Virus record (IMG/VR): IMGVR_UViG_3300037202_000027
Coordinates: 1 to 33,273 of that record
From: a virus
DNA length: 33,273 nt
Direction: 5' to 3' (one strand)
The position numbers were made by a program, and so were the translations under genes. Shown here piece after piece: positions 1-9,509 of this stretch (positions within the stretch are counted from its first letter, which is position 1; each line of letters starts with the position of its first letter). The notes under the pieces were generated by a model. It was not told the origin of the DNA. It did not search any database and saw only the letters and a program-made list of their open reading frames with translations.

Positions 1-330
1 GGTTACGGACATGCAATGAGTCATCGCCACCGCGGAGATCCCGCCCACCACAAAACCGCCTGCTGAGGTTACGGACATGGTTTGAGCCTTTGCAACTGCA
101 GAGGTTCCACCCATCACGAATCCGCCCGCTGAGACTACTGACATGGATTGGGCCATTGCAGCTGAGGAGGTTCCTCCCATCACGAATCCGCCCGCCGAGG
201 TTACGGACATGGCTTGAGTCATCGCAACTGAGGAGGTCCCGCCCACCACGAAACCGCCCGCTGAGATTACTGGTGTGGTGTTAGAAACAAAGGAAGAACC
301 GCCAAGGACAAACCCCCCCGCGGAGGTCAC
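1..330 (-). repeat. In-frame 66-bp tandem repeats in the fibre gene
   Basis: The motif ttacggacatg and its variants recur on the plus strand with 'ttac' near 3, 69, 135, 201 and 267 (period 66 bp). One further, shorter step of 60 bp leads to 327. On the coding strand each unit is 22 residues, roughly SVTSAGGFVMGGTSSVAMAQ plus two more. Differences between copies are mostly conservative, and the shorter unit is the one at the start of the array. The array continues past the window edge. Confidence 0.9.
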
Positions 331-678
331 GGACATTGAGTTCAGTAACGCGATATATCCCCAGTAGCCGGTGCCCCCGGCGAGCCACGCACCATAGCTC
401 AACCGTTGCTCGCTCGGGATGGCGTTGATGTCTGCCTGAAGACCGATGAATAGACCTCCATCAGCAAACCATTGATTGCGCGGGATGTTCGTTTGCAGCC
501 CTGCGACAGCGGTGGACAGAGCGGCCACGGTTGTGCTCAGAGCCGTCAGGTCCGTCTCTGCCGCCAGGTTGCCGATCTCCGCCAGCAGGTCCGCAAAGAC
601 CTGGTCCGGGAAAAGACCCGTGTAGCCGTACCCCTGGAACATCGCAGCCGTATAGTTTCTACCGTTGATGACTGTCAT
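1..678 (-). CDS. Repeat-rich tail fibre or tail-tip protein, 3' end beyond window
   Basis: An open frame starts at ATG 678 and runs off the left edge without a stop (226 codons seen). The ATG overlaps the stop of the preceding tail gene as ATGA, so the two are probably translationally coupled. Residues 1-110 are non-repetitive, with an alanine/leucine-rich helical stretch around residues 27-65. From about residue 118 the protein becomes a tandem glycine/serine/alanine-rich repeat whose core reads SAGGFVMGGTS. Position after the tape measure and tail-tip genes, together with the repeats, suggests a fibre or shaft that projects from the tail tip. No receptor-binding or chaperone domain is visible because the C-terminus is outside the window. 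I do not recognise a named family. Confidence 0.75.
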   Translation of the reverse strand, partial: MTVINGRNYTAAMFQGYGYTGLFPDQVFADLLAEIGNLAAETDLTALSTTVAALSTAVAGLQTNIPRNQWFADGGLFIGLQADINAIPSEQRLSYGAWLAGGTGYWGYIALLNSMSVTSAGGFVLGGSSFVSNTTPVISAGGFVVGGTSSVAMTQAMSVTSAGGFVMGGTSSAAMAQSMSVVSAGGFVMGGTSAVAKAQTMSVTSAGGFVVGGISAVAMTHCMSVT

Positions 679-1550
679 ATGATCTCCACCAGTTTGAATG
701 CGGCATGGGTGTCGCCGAACGCTACGTAATCGATGGCTGTCAGGTCCGCCATGTTGCAGAGGAACGACCGCTGCCACATAGCCTGGGTGGTGTCGTCCGG
801 GTCCCACACAAAGAGCAGTTCGCCGGATTTGCCCAATCTGCGTTGCATCTCAATCACGCACCCCATGGCCACGCCGTCATCCAGGTGTTCCAGGGTGCAG
901 GCGCATTCCCGCCACATGGCGGTTTCATCGATATAGAGGCGGCCGCCCAGGGCGCGGTCCGAGGTGGCTGAACTGTTCCACCCCACGGTTGCGCCGTAGA
1001 TCAGGTTCTCGGGCGGCTGCCATGCCGGGGACAGTATGCAGCGGCCCAACTCCACGTAGCCGGCCGGGTTGGCGGTATCAATAATGTTCACCTGGCAGTA
1101 CCGGGCGATAACCGGGGAGGGGAGAGCGCGGATGAAATCAAACTGGTAGCCGTTTTGATCCTCAGCCGTGATCATGCCGTCCCACAGGCTGACGTGCCCC
1201 CAGTTGAGGGAGCCGGGCGGGTAGAACGGCAGCCAGACCGGCAAAGCGCCCGAATCCCCCACCAGGGTCGTGTATCCGGAGTCGGAGTAGAATTGGAACT
1301 GGACCGTGGCGGAAAGGGAGAGGTTGTGCCTCAGGATCGCCATCACGCGGATATCCCGGACAGCGCCCAGGTCGATGTTGATCACTGTCGACGCGGCCAG
1401 GGCGTCGGTTGATCGGGCCAGCAGGGAGACATCCTTGCCCTGAAGGTTGGCCAGAGGGAGTGCAGACAGCCAGGAACCACCGCTCAGCCCCGGGGTTACC
1501 ACCGATGAGGGGATCACGCGGTCCGGGAATGCGAAGAGACAGCCGCCCAC
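675..1550 (-). CDS. Tail protein (tip region), family not recognised
   Basis: This 291-residue protein probably starts at GTG 1550, one base after the TAA of the previous gene, with GGGGA upstream as a ribosome binding site. Its stop overlaps the next start (ATGA). The sequence is rich in beta-prone stretches, aromatic residues and short loops. Residues about 25-160 (around NIDLGAVRDIRVMAILRHN and following) resemble a beta-sandwich, discoidin-like layout, which would fit binding to a surface or to another tail-tip subunit. That fold is only a guess from pattern. The role as a tail component is inferred from position between the large tail-tip protein and the fibre, the usual place for tip proteins in B3/D3112-type phages. 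Confidence 0.6.
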   Translation of the reverse strand: MGGCLFAFPDRVIPSSVVTPGLSGGSWLSALPLANLQGKDVSLLARSTDALAASTVINIDLGAVRDIRVMAILRHNLSLSATVQFQFYSDSGYTTLVGDSGALPVWLPFYPPGSLNWGHVSLWDGMITAEDQNGYQFDFIRALPSPVIARYCQVNIIDTANPAGYVELGRCILSPAWQPPENLIYGATVGWNSSATSDRALGGRLYIDETAMWRECACTLEHLDDGVAMGCVIEMQRRLGKSGELLFVWDPDDTTQAMWQRSFLCNMADLTAIDYVAFGDTHAAFKLVEII

Positions 1551-1551
1551 G

Positions 1552-3108
1552 TTATCCCCACACGTCCACGGTCAGGCTGTTGGAGCCTAGATCCGGCTCG
1601 ATGCCGAGGACGATCATCGACCGGCCGTTTGCCCCGAGGCCGAGCCGGGGTTGCCCGGCGCTGTTCGTGATCTTGACCTGGCAGATCACCCCCAGATCGA
1701 GCACGGCGGCCAGATCGGCAACGGATTCCTCCCTCACCTTCAACTCCAGCCGCATGTGCTCGTACGCCTGCACGTGCTCAATGGCTAAAAAGACCGCTTC
1801 CAGATTGTTATCTGTGATGCGCTCGCACTGGAAGAGCTGCTTGGTGTCCGCCAGCAGGTGTTTGGCTAGAGGGTAGACGCCGTACGTTGTCGGCACTTCG
1901 GCGTATTGCTGAGTAAAAAACTGCGCCGGCACAGCAGGGTTGTTTGCATATGTGACGCTGCCGGCTACTTCGGTGGCATTGTGGACCGCAAAATTCTTGT
2001 TCCATTGGAAATCGAGGGAACGGATCGGCACGCCGCAGTTAGCGTCATTGGTCTGCAAGATCTCGGCGGAGATGATGTTGGAGTTGTCCAGGGTCACGAC
2101 CGGAGCGCCCCAGTACTGAGGGTCCATCGAGCCCGCGCGGAACGTCCCGGTCTTGTCGAACGCCCACCAGAGCTGCAATGGTGCGCAGAGCCGGTCGAGG
2201 ACGCTGTCGATGTTTTCCGTATCCCCCACCAGGATTCCGATGCCGCTCGCGTCGAAGGGGGCGGACGTCGGGATGCTTGAAGTATAAGGCGAGCCCAATG
2301 GCGCCAGGGCGAAGCCCAGCAGGATATGCATAGGCTGGGGATTGTCCACAGTGGCGGAGACCTTGCCTGCGGGGGTGGAACCCAGGCGCACCATGCCGCC
2401 GTATGGCCAATGTCGGAATGTGCCGGGGGCCGGCGCGTTCGCCTCCATGTCAGCCTGGGAGATGTAGTACGCCCCGGACGTCAGGGGGAGACCCATGTCG
2501 TATACCTGGAGCGACGTGACGGCGAAACCGGCGATGACGCTGGCGTCGTGCATTTGGTAGATCAGCTTGGAGGTATTTACCAGGACAGGGGGCATCAGGG
2601 CGCATCCACCCATGATGAACGGCTTGAAAGTGTTCAGCAGTCCAACCTCGCCATCGACGCCCGCGCCGTTGGTATTGGTGCCACCGTAAAGGTGCGTTTT
2701 AAAGGGGACCTGCAAGTTGGTATTGCTGTCCCTAATCCGGAGCGAAAAGGTTTTCCAGCCCCCGGTCAGTTGTTCGCTGATCCCGGTGAAGATGGTTGCG
2801 CCGGCGCTGGTCTTGATCCGCACTGGGTGGCCGTCCAGGCCCCAGGTCAGGAGATAGTCCAACGTGCCGTCCGGGTTGGCGAATTCCATGTCGCCGTACA
2901 TTGTGCTGGAATTGCCGCCCGTGGTGCCGGTGGAGAACAGGTCCCGGTGGTACCGGCCCGGATTGATCACCAGGGGTGTGTAATAGGTGTTTGCCGGCGT
3001 TCCGGTGGGCGGCGTGGTGAAGCCTTTGCCCGTGGAGAGGTAGAGGGTATTCGTGCCGCTCTTGACCGGGTCGAAGCCGTCGATCTCGATCAGGTAGAAA
3101 TCATTCAT
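1552..3108 (-). CDS. Distal tail / tail-tip structural protein
   Basis: A 518-residue protein that starts at ATG 3108, overlapping the tape measure stop by four bases (ATGA). It is beta-rich, with many glycine, threonine and tyrosine residues and no signal peptide or membrane segment, as expected for a virion protein. The region around residues 290-350 (GILVGDTENIDSVLDRL, then LQLWWAFDKTGTFRAGS) and the C-terminal part (LGVICQVKI, then SMIVLGIEPDL) look like the barrel repeats of tail-hub proteins. The gene directly after the tape measure normally encodes a distal tail or hub protein in long-tailed phages. That synteny is my main reason for the call, and I cannot assign a named family with certainty. 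Confidence 0.6.
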   Translation of the reverse strand: MNDFYLIEIDGFDPVKSGTNTLYLSTGKGFTTPPTGTPANTYYTPLVINPGRYHRDLFSTGTTGGNSSTMYGDMEFANPDGTLDYLLTWGLDGHPVRIKTSAGATIFTGISEQLTGGWKTFSLRIRDSNTNLQVPFKTHLYGGTNTNGAGVDGEVGLLNTFKPFIMGGCALMPPVLVNTSKLIYQMHDASVIAGFAVTSLQVYDMGLPLTSGAYYISQADMEANAPAPGTFRHWPYGGMVRLGSTPAGKVSATVDNPQPMHILLGFALAPLGSPYTSSIPTSAPFDASGIGILVGDTENIDSVLDRLCAPLQLWWAFDKTGTFRAGSMDPQYWGAPVVTLDNSNIISAEILQTNDANCGVPIRSLDFQWNKNFAVHNATEVAGSVTYANNPAVPAQFFTQQYAEVPTTYGVYPLAKHLLADTKQLFQCERITDNNLEAVFLAIEHVQAYEHMRLELKVREESVADLAAVLDLGVICQVKITNSAGQPRLGLGANGRSMIVLGIEPDLGSNSLTVDVWG

Positions 3109-6100
3109 CGTGATGCCTCCAGTTTGACCTTGCTCTTGATCTGCGCCATGTCGTCCGCCTGTCCCTGGCCCAGTTGGGCCAGCTTGTTGAAGCCTGCCTG
3201 ATTCACCTTCAGGAGGGGGATATCGGCCTTGTTCCGCTCGGTTCTGAGATCAGCGACTTCCTGTCGCAGGGCGCGGATCTCGTCGAGCAGAGCGCCGTTG
3301 TCAGCTTGCCCGTACATCCGGACCGGGATGGTCCTGCCGTCCGGCAGCGGCACGACCGCCTCCGGGCCGTTCTCGCCGGCTATCGACAGGCCGGAGGTGA
3401 TGCCGCCATCGGCAAATGCGGGTAGGCTGAGATTAGATACTGTAGCGCTGCCATTCATAGCTGCATTTGCACCCGCAATATTTGCGCTGTTTACCTGAAT
3501 CAACTGGTTAAGGGCAGTCACCATCTGGGAGTCATACCCTAACGATTGTTTTAACGTGCCGACCAGGCTGGCATTGCCGTCCGTGATGGCGGTACTGATG
3601 CTGGAGAGCGTGTCCAACTGTTTTTGAGCGGTCAGCAAGGTGGCGTTGGAAGAGTCGCCCAGCCCGGCTTGAGAGCTTAGAGCAGACATTACCGTCTGAT
3701 AATCCTTTTGATAATCCACGCCGGACGCATAGTATTTTTGGGATGCGGTCAAAAGCGATTGCCCGACTGCGCCCAGATTAGCCTGAGCCGACTGATCGCC
3801 TTGATTCGCACTCGACAAGGTAGACGCCCATAAGGCCTGCTGCTGGTTGTATGCATCCTGGGGCGACAAGGTCGACAAATTGCCGCCCAGGATAGATTTG
3901 ATGGCATTGGCGGCGGATGTTTGCAGAGTGGTAAGTTGCGTGACGGAGTCTTTAGCGGTATCCATGCTGTTCTTGATAGTCACGCCGAAATCCGAAACGG
4001 ACTGTTTGAACACATTGGTAAGCTCTATGGACTGTACAAGCGCCAGATTAGTAGTGTCATATCCCTTGGTTCTCGCGTCGGACAATTCCTGTTCATTAGA
4101 CATCAGCTTGTTTATGACCGAGGCGGCTCCCGTATCACCCAGGGCTGTGGCCATCCGGGCCGCAAGGGTATTATTGTAATCCACGGCCTGCTGATAGTAG
4201 GTTTGCGCTAATTTGTTGTACTCATCCTGTTGTACTGCCAAAAGCTGGGTTACATCGTACCCCTTGGCCCGAGCATCCGCCAATTCCTGCTCATTCTTGA
4301 TGCCCATTTGCAAGAATGCAATGTTGGAAGAACCCTTATCCGTGGCTGTCCAATCACGCACGATAAGATTTTCAGAATTAGTGGTCTCTGCCTGGTAATA
4401 ATCGGAAATTGCCTTGGTTAATTCCTCCTGTTGAACTGTAAGCAATTTGGTTACGTCATATCCTTTTGAATAAGCGTCATTCAGCTCTTGCTGATTAGAG
4501 GCCACTTTGTTCAAAATAGTGGCCTGCAAAGGGTCATTATCAAGGGTAGCCTGCCGAGCATCCACTCCTGTATTAAAAGACTGCATAGCATTCAGCGAAT
4601 CTTGAAGGGCTTTTTGCATCTCCATGGCTTGAACTGTTAATAACTGAGTGGTATCCAACCCCTTGTTGACTGTATCCGTGTACTCGGTCTGTTGTTGGAT
4701 TTGCAGATTAAGGATACTTGCGGCCGCTGATTGTCCAGATGCATTCATTGCCCTGACGTCCAGGGAGTTCGCAAGGTCGGTTGAGGCCTTGGTCGTGGCA
4801 TCTATGTACGTGGTCAGATCGCCGAATGCCGGGGCAATGCCCATCAATGTTTGAAAGGTGGCGGCACCCTGCGCGGTGGTTAAATCCAATGAATCGACGA
4901 GCTGGATAAATTCGGAATTCGTTTTGGGTACAGCCGTGCCTAACTGCGCAAATGTGGCATCGACTTGTTTTTGATCGTTGGCCGCGGTCATCGCTTGTTG
5001 CTGAACAGATGTAAACATGGCCGTGAAATAATCTTTTATCGATGTGTTGAACTTATCAGCGCCTCCCATTGAATCTTGAAGATTGTACGCTTCGGCGGCA
5101 TTATTAAGGGAAGGCGCAATCGGGTTAGCTCCCACAAGGGATAGGTTGGTATTTACATTGGTTATGGAGGATACCAGTCGTGAGAAAACGTCAGTGGCTG
5201 TCTCGCTGGCCGATATGGCAAATGATTTGAGATCGGGAATGGTCTTATCCAAAATAGTGCTGGAGATATTGACAAAGGCCGCCTGCAACTCTTTGAGGAT
5301 ATCGGCCTGACTTTTCCCGGCCGTTCCAACCGAGATAGGGGCTACCGATGTAGTCTGCATCGTCTGATCAAAACCGGCGCCGGAACCTCCCAATGCCACG
5401 ATACCTGTTCTGATGCTCCCAACGATATCTGAGATGCTTTTGCTGATGGCAGCGGAAAAAGTGGGGTCTGCCGCCCCCGTGTCAACGGTATAAGGTTTAG
5501 CCCCAGTCCACCAGTTACCAGAATCCTTATTGACGTACCCTTCGGTGGCGGATTGGCCATTATCCATTCCTACAGTGAAACCAGCCCCCGTAGTGTGCGA
5601 GTTTAAAGAGGTGTATAAGCCAGGAGCACCTTGGAGAGCAACCGTACCGGAACCTGTTTTCATGGAATTCGTTATCGTGGTAAGGGTGTCGGCAACTTTA
5701 AGCATGGATATGGAGATAGTCCCAAGATTCTTGGCTATTGCGTCCAGTTGCTGCCCCGTTTCCGTATCCAGGGTGGTTGCCAAGGGGGATGGTGTATAAG
5801 TGCCTATGCCCGTCGTTGATCCTCCTCCGCTGGCGCCCCCGTCTGCGAACGATCCGGAGGGTGCCGATACTGACCCGGCACCCCCGCCGAACGAGGTCGA
5901 TTCAATCTTGGCGATCTGTATGGCGCCGGTTGCAGCCGCGACAGCAGCGGCGGCCAGGCATGCCGGATACGGGACCGTCGCCATGGCGTTCATTATGGCG
6001 GCGGCGGTGGACATGACGGCGGCGGCGATGTTGTAAGCCTTGGCGGTCTCGAAACCGTGGCGGCTGGCTGTATCTTGGGTGCTCGCCAGGGCGGTGAAGA

Positions 6101-9011
6101 GATTGCCGGCAGTGCTGGTATAAGTGGCCGCCATAGTGAGCTGGGCCTTGAGGGAATCCTGGTTGATCTTGTTGGTGGCCTGGTCGTTTTTCTGCCGCTC
6201 CAGGGAGGCCTTGTCGTCCAGCGCTATAATCTGGGCGCTATAGTCCTTGTAGCTGGCGGTCCCGGCCATCAGCGCTTCAACCTGGGCGTTCTTTTCATCC
6301 TGGATCTGCTTCATCCGGGCGTCATGGGCCTGCTGCTGAACGGCGAGCTGGTTGGCTGTCTGGTCGGCGATGGAGTCGAACCCTCCGGAGGCGTTCGTCC
6401 CCACCAGGGATGCCGCGGTGGCGGAATTCTCTGTTTGAAGCGCTTCCAACGCCTTCCGGGTCTTCTCCTGATCCTGCCAAAGGGTATTCTGGATGCTCAA
6501 CTGGTCATTGACCTGCTGCATGCTGATCTGTTCGTCCGTGTATCCTTTCTTTTTCAGGTCAATGTACTTCTGCGCATCGGTGGCGTATTGGGCCGTGATG
6601 GTCAAGCCCTGGATCTGGAGCGACTGGATCTGCTGCTCCGTGGCGTAGCGCTGGATGGCGTCCTGGTTCTGGGTGGAGGAGTCAGAATACTTCTGTGCCT
6701 CCAGCGCCGCTTTTGCAATTGAGTCAGACAAAGCCTGCCCCGCTGTAACCGACTCCTTTTCCACCTTTTCAACGGTCGTGTATAGGTCGTTGTATTGCTT
6801 AACCGCCTCATTGTACTTGCTTAAATCGTCAGCATTACCGCTGAATACCGGCATTGATGCCTTATTCCACTTGTCGGCTGCCGAGTTGTAAGTGTCAATC
6901 GAGGCATCGGAGGTTTTTTGTAACAAGGAGATGTCTTTATCTGACATGTCTTTCTGTATCTGGTATTGCCGGTCTAGTGATTGTTGCGTAGTGATAAGCC
7001 CCTGCGCGTACATTTCTTTAATAGTCTCGGATTTCAGTGCTGCAGCGTTTTTAGACTCGTCAAGCTCCGCTTTGTCATATGCTTGGCTAACGGCTAGCTC
7101 TGCCGCCCTGAATAGTTCCGTTTCTTTTTGCAGGGCCAAGTTGTCGTTTACAACCGTAAATTGTGGCGTCAACTCAGCTTCACGCTCTTTTGCCTTCGTC
7201 ATCTGAGCAGCATCAATCTGCGCTTTGATGGCTGTGGTCTTGGCCTTGATCTCCTCAACCGTCCCACTGATTGCAGACGCTACCAGATGCTCTGAAGCGA
7301 TATGAGTTTGCTCAGCCTTGACATACTGGTCCTGCAAGTTGTAAAGCTCCTGTTGGGCTGATAGGAGCGACTTCTCAGCAGCCAGCTTGTCTACGTTCGA
7401 GTCAGGGGCATCGTTTTTGTCAGGTGCTTCAGGAGTCCCTTTATTGTACTGCCCTTGTGCCATATTAATGGCACCCTGATCGACGCCATAATCTCCATTG
7501 ATGTTGGTCTTGAGAGTATTCCAGGCGGCGAGGGCTTTCTGCTGGGCTTCTTGTACCAAACGGGGAATAGCCGCAAAGCTTCCTGTGACGGCCTCCATAA
7601 TGACTTGCCCCAGTGTGCTGAAGCCAGTAACTAAATCTTTAATGACCAGCTTGGAAGTCTCCCAGACAGATTCCAAGGCAAAACGGAAGGTATAGCCCCA
7701 AAGAGCAATATTTCCGGTAACATCACGGAGCAGTTGGCTGATACTCGGAAAGCCTCCCTTGAACAAATTGTACATCTCGGTGAAGATTGGAATTGTAAGG
7801 TCAGCCCAGACACGCTTGACGGAATCGCCCATGTTCTGATTTTCCTGGTTAAACCCAGCCTGGGCTACCTTGTAGGCTGCAACAGCCGCCACCGTTTCCG
7901 GGCCTATAAGGATTTGATACTCGGACATCCGAGCTTTGGACTTCTCAATCTGGTCATCATTAACCTGCATAGCTTCTTTAAGCTGCCCATAACTGCCTAA
8001 ACCCATCATGACGGCTACTTGGTTGCGCTCAGTGCCTTCGGTATAGGTATCCAGCACCTTGACGGCATTGGCAGCCACAGTGGAGAAGTCCAGTAGTTCC
8101 TTAGCATTATTCTTGTAAACCAAGCCGAGATCATCAAGCTGTTTCCCTTGGGCACTCGTATAATCAATAGACTCCGCATTATTCTTCACCGTGGTGACAT
8201 CCCCGGAATTCAGGTTCATCCGGGACATGGTGTTCTGCATGGTCTGGGCTTCTTCGGTGGTCATTTCCATCTGAACCCTGAAGTCCTCAACCTTCTTGGT
8301 GGCATCCACCAACCAGTCGACCTCGGTATTCTTCATGGAATCGCCGGAGAACAGCCCGGTGATGAACCCCGCGATCGCGCTGAGGATATCCCAGATGGTC
8401 TTCAGGGTTTCGTAGAAGGCGAAGGCGGCGGCAGCGGTTACGCCGAAAAGCACGGCGACCGCCGCGACCTCAATCTTGTTCTTCACCCACCCGGCAGCCG
8501 TGGCGGCCACGGTGCTGACGGTATCCATCAGGCCGCTATTGGTGGCCTTGACCTGCTCGGCCTGGGCCTGGAAGGCGGATGTGTTGTCAGAGCTAGCCTT
8601 GGCGGCGTTGCCTGTAGCCGAAGCCACATCATCCATGGAAGATGCGTAATTGTCCGCGTACTGGCCACCGTAGTCCAGTTGGCTGTTCATGGCCCTCTGC
8701 ATGTCTATAAAATTTAAAGCGGCGCCGGTGGCAATGCCGGCGACCTCAACAATTCTGGCCAGGCCGGAAACGATTGGGATGGGAGACCAAGAACCCAATT
8801 GACCGAGAGTGACCATCACCCCCGATATGTCGCCCGCCAGCCTGCCGGTGGCGCTGCTGGTATCGCCAAGGCCCGAGGACATGCGTTGGGTTGCGGTCTG
8901 GGTGGCTTTCCCGGCATTGTCGGCGGCCGTACCGACGTCGTTGAGCGCGCCGGTAACCTTGTCTTGACCGTCCGCCGACATAGCCAGTTTAAGTTCCGCT
9001 AAAGCCGCCAT
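3105..9011 (-). CDS. Tail tape measure protein (1968 aa)
   Basis: The largest gene of the window, starting at ATG 9011 with AAGGA upstream. Tape measure proteins set the length of the tail tube and pass into the cell envelope during DNA injection. Seen here: long alanine/glutamine/serine-rich helical and coiled-coil stretches; hydrophobic segments at about residues 182-222 and 994-1041; four roughly 66-residue repeats near residues 1430-1690; and a C-terminal motif near residues 1864-1897 (FADGGITSGLSIAGENGPEA) typical of tape measures. A coiled coil follows (LDEIRALRQEVADLRTE). It sits after the tail chaperones and before the tip genes. The common rule of about 0.15 nm per residue would predict a tail near 300 nm, which is long. 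A spacer containing palindromic repeats separates it from the chaperone gene. Confidence 0.93.
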   Translation of the reverse strand: MAALAELKLAMSADGQDKVTGALNDVGTAADNAGKATQTATQRMSSGLGDTSSATGRLAGDISGVMVTLGQLGSWSPIPIVSGLARIVEVAGIATGAALNFIDMQRAMNSQLDYGGQYADNYASSMDDVASATGNAAKASSDNTSAFQAQAEQVKATNSGLMDTVSTVAATAAGWVKNKIEVAAVAVLFGVTAAAAFAFYETLKTIWDILSAIAGFITGLFSGDSMKNTEVDWLVDATKKVEDFRVQMEMTTEEAQTMQNTMSRMNLNSGDVTTVKNNAESIDYTSAQGKQLDDLGLVYKNNAKELLDFSTVAANAVKVLDTYTEGTERNQVAVMMGLGSYGQLKEAMQVNDDQIEKSKARMSEYQILIGPETVAAVAAYKVAQAGFNQENQNMGDSVKRVWADLTIPIFTEMYNLFKGGFPSISQLLRDVTGNIALWGYTFRFALESVWETSKLVIKDLVTGFSTLGQVIMEAVTGSFAAIPRLVQEAQQKALAAWNTLKTNINGDYGVDQGAINMAQGQYNKGTPEAPDKNDAPDSNVDKLAAEKSLLSAQQELYNLQDQYVKAEQTHIASEHLVASAISGTVEEIKAKTTAIKAQIDAAQMTKAKEREAELTPQFTVVNDNLALQKETELFRAAELAVSQAYDKAELDESKNAAALKSETIKEMYAQGLITTQQSLDRQYQIQKDMSDKDISLLQKTSDASIDTYNSAADKWNKASMPVFSGNADDLSKYNEAVKQYNDLYTTVEKVEKESVTAGQALSDSIAKAALEAQKYSDSSTQNQDAIQRYATEQQIQSLQIQGLTITAQYATDAQKYIDLKKKGYTDEQISMQQVNDQLSIQNTLWQDQEKTRKALEALQTENSATAASLVGTNASGGFDSIADQTANQLAVQQQAHDARMKQIQDEKNAQVEALMAGTASYKDYSAQIIALDDKASLERQKNDQATNKINQDSLKAQLTMAATYTSTAGNLFTALASTQDTASRHGFETAKAYNIAAAVMSTAAAIMNAMATVPYPACLAAAAVAAATGAIQIAKIESTSFGGGAGSVSAPSGSFADGGASGGGSTTGIGTYTPSPLATTLDTETGQQLDAIAKNLGTISISMLKVADTLTTITNSMKTGSGTVALQGAPGLYTSLNSHTTGAGFTVGMDNGQSATEGYVNKDSGNWWTGAKPYTVDTGAADPTFSAAISKSISDIVGSIRTGIVALGGSGAGFDQTMQTTSVAPISVGTAGKSQADILKELQAAFVNISSTILDKTIPDLKSFAISASETATDVFSRLVSSITNVNTNLSLVGANPIAPSLNNAAEAYNLQDSMGGADKFNTSIKDYFTAMFTSVQQQAMTAANDQKQVDATFAQLGTAVPKTNSEFIQLVDSLDLTTAQGAATFQTLMGIAPAFGDLTTYIDATTKASTDLANSLDVRAMNASGQSAAASILNLQIQQQTEYTDTVNKGLDTTQLLTVQAMEMQKALQDSLNAMQSFNTGVDARQATLDNDPLQATILNKVASNQQELNDAYSKGYDVTKLLTVQQEELTKAISDYYQAETTNSENLIVRDWTATDKGSSNIAFLQMGIKNEQELADARAKGYDVTQLLAVQQDEYNKLAQTYYQQAVDYNNTLAARMATALGDTGAASVINKLMSNEQELSDARTKGYDTTNLALVQSIELTNVFKQSVSDFGVTIKNSMDTAKDSVTQLTTLQTSAANAIKSILGGNLSTLSPQDAYNQQQALWASTLSSANQGDQSAQANLGAVGQSLLTASQKYYASGVDYQKDYQTVMSALSSQAGLGDSSNATLLTAQKQLDTLSSISTAITDGNASLVGTLKQSLGYDSQMVTALNQLIQVNSANIAGANAAMNGSATVSNLSLPAFADGGITSGLSIAGENGPEAVVPLPDGRTIPVRMYGQADNGALLDEIRALRQEVADLRTERNKADIPLLKVNQAGFNKLAQLGQGQADDMAQIKSKVKLEASR
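3970..4712 (-). repeat. Four about 66-residue repeats inside the tape measure
   Basis: Four copies of the pattern NEQELxDAxxKGYDxTxLLxVQQxEL follow each other with KGYD (KGLD in the first copy) spaced 66-67 codons apart, about 198-201 bp. The copies are diverged at the DNA level, so this is an old internal duplication. Each unit should add about 10 nm of tail by the usual length rule. Confidence 0.85.
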
Positions 9012-9035
9012 TTAAATGGTCCTTGGTTGCTGGTG

Positions 9036-9126
9036 GTAGGGGCGCAGTGCCTGCGCCCTTACGGGGTTGGATTTGGGCGGACGCGGTCCGCCCCTACAGG
9101 GTCGGGCGGACGCGGTCCGCCCCTAC
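9036..9126. repeat. Cluster of three palindromic (REP-like) elements
   Basis: Three GC-rich palindromes lie between the tail chaperone and the tape measure: 9036-9062 (gtaggggcgcagtgcctgcg and on) and two identical 23-bp copies at 9075-9097 and 9104-9126, core gggcggacgcggtccgcccc ending in tac. The same 23-mer occurs at 12548-12570. The last copy contains the TAG stop of the GT reading frame. Such elements are usual between chromosomal genes. Here they sit in a phage late operon and would form hairpins in the mRNA ahead of the tape measure. Confidence 0.85.
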
Positions 9127-9509
9127 GTTTTCTTTTTCTTGTTCCTGGTCTTGTCCCGCTCCGCCTGGATCTTGAACCACACCCCGTCCAGCATCAGTAT
9201 CTGCTCGATCTCCCAGGGGGTGGGTTCGGTCTGGAGCAGTCCGGCCCAGGCGGCTATTTCCTGGAACGTGATCGGGGCGGGACCGAACCCGCCCCCCCGC
9301 GTATTGGATAACTGCATGAACCAGAGCCAAATATGCGTGACGGTCTCGTACAGCTCCGGTTCATCCTCCAGGAGCGCCGGTTTTCTTCCGGTCTGCTCCC
9401 ATGCCTTTTCCAGGTGCTGCCGGGGGGAGACGCCCTGATCGTCCGGAGTGTCATAGCGGAAGCGCCACTCGGCCACTTCGGCCAGGTGTTCGCTTAGCTC
9501 CCCTTCGGC
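9123..9509 (-). CDS. T domain of the G-T tail assembly chaperone (made by -1 frameshift)
   Basis: This frame lies -1 relative to the upstream G gene and is open from the slippery site at 9515-9509 to the TAG at 9123, giving 128 residues after the shift. Independent initiation would have to use GTG 9476, which has no good ribosome binding site at a normal distance. In lambda and many other long-tailed phages a low-frequency -1 shift makes a G-T fusion that, with G, keeps the tape measure soluble and recruits tail tube subunits. The T part here has a central helical segment (ITFQEIAAWAGLL) and a lysine-rich end (NKKKKT). Position directly before the tape measure fits. The fusion product would be about 276 residues (9952 to 9123). 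Confidence 0.75.
   Translation of the reverse strand, partial: AEGELSEHLAEVAEWRFRYDTPDDQGVSPRQHLEKAWEQTGRKPALLEDEPELYETVTHIWLWFMQLSNTRGGGFGPAPITFQEIAAWAGLLQTEPTPWEIEQILMLDGVWFKIQAERDKTRNKKKKT

Noticed and set aside
1-330. Regular repeats that could be a CRISPR array
   Set aside because: Units are contiguous without unique spacers and keep an open reading frame, so they are coding tandem repeats.
9036-9126. Repeated palindromes as a possible CRISPR or attachment site
   Set aside because: Only two or three adjacent units without spacers, and the same elements are dispersed through the window.
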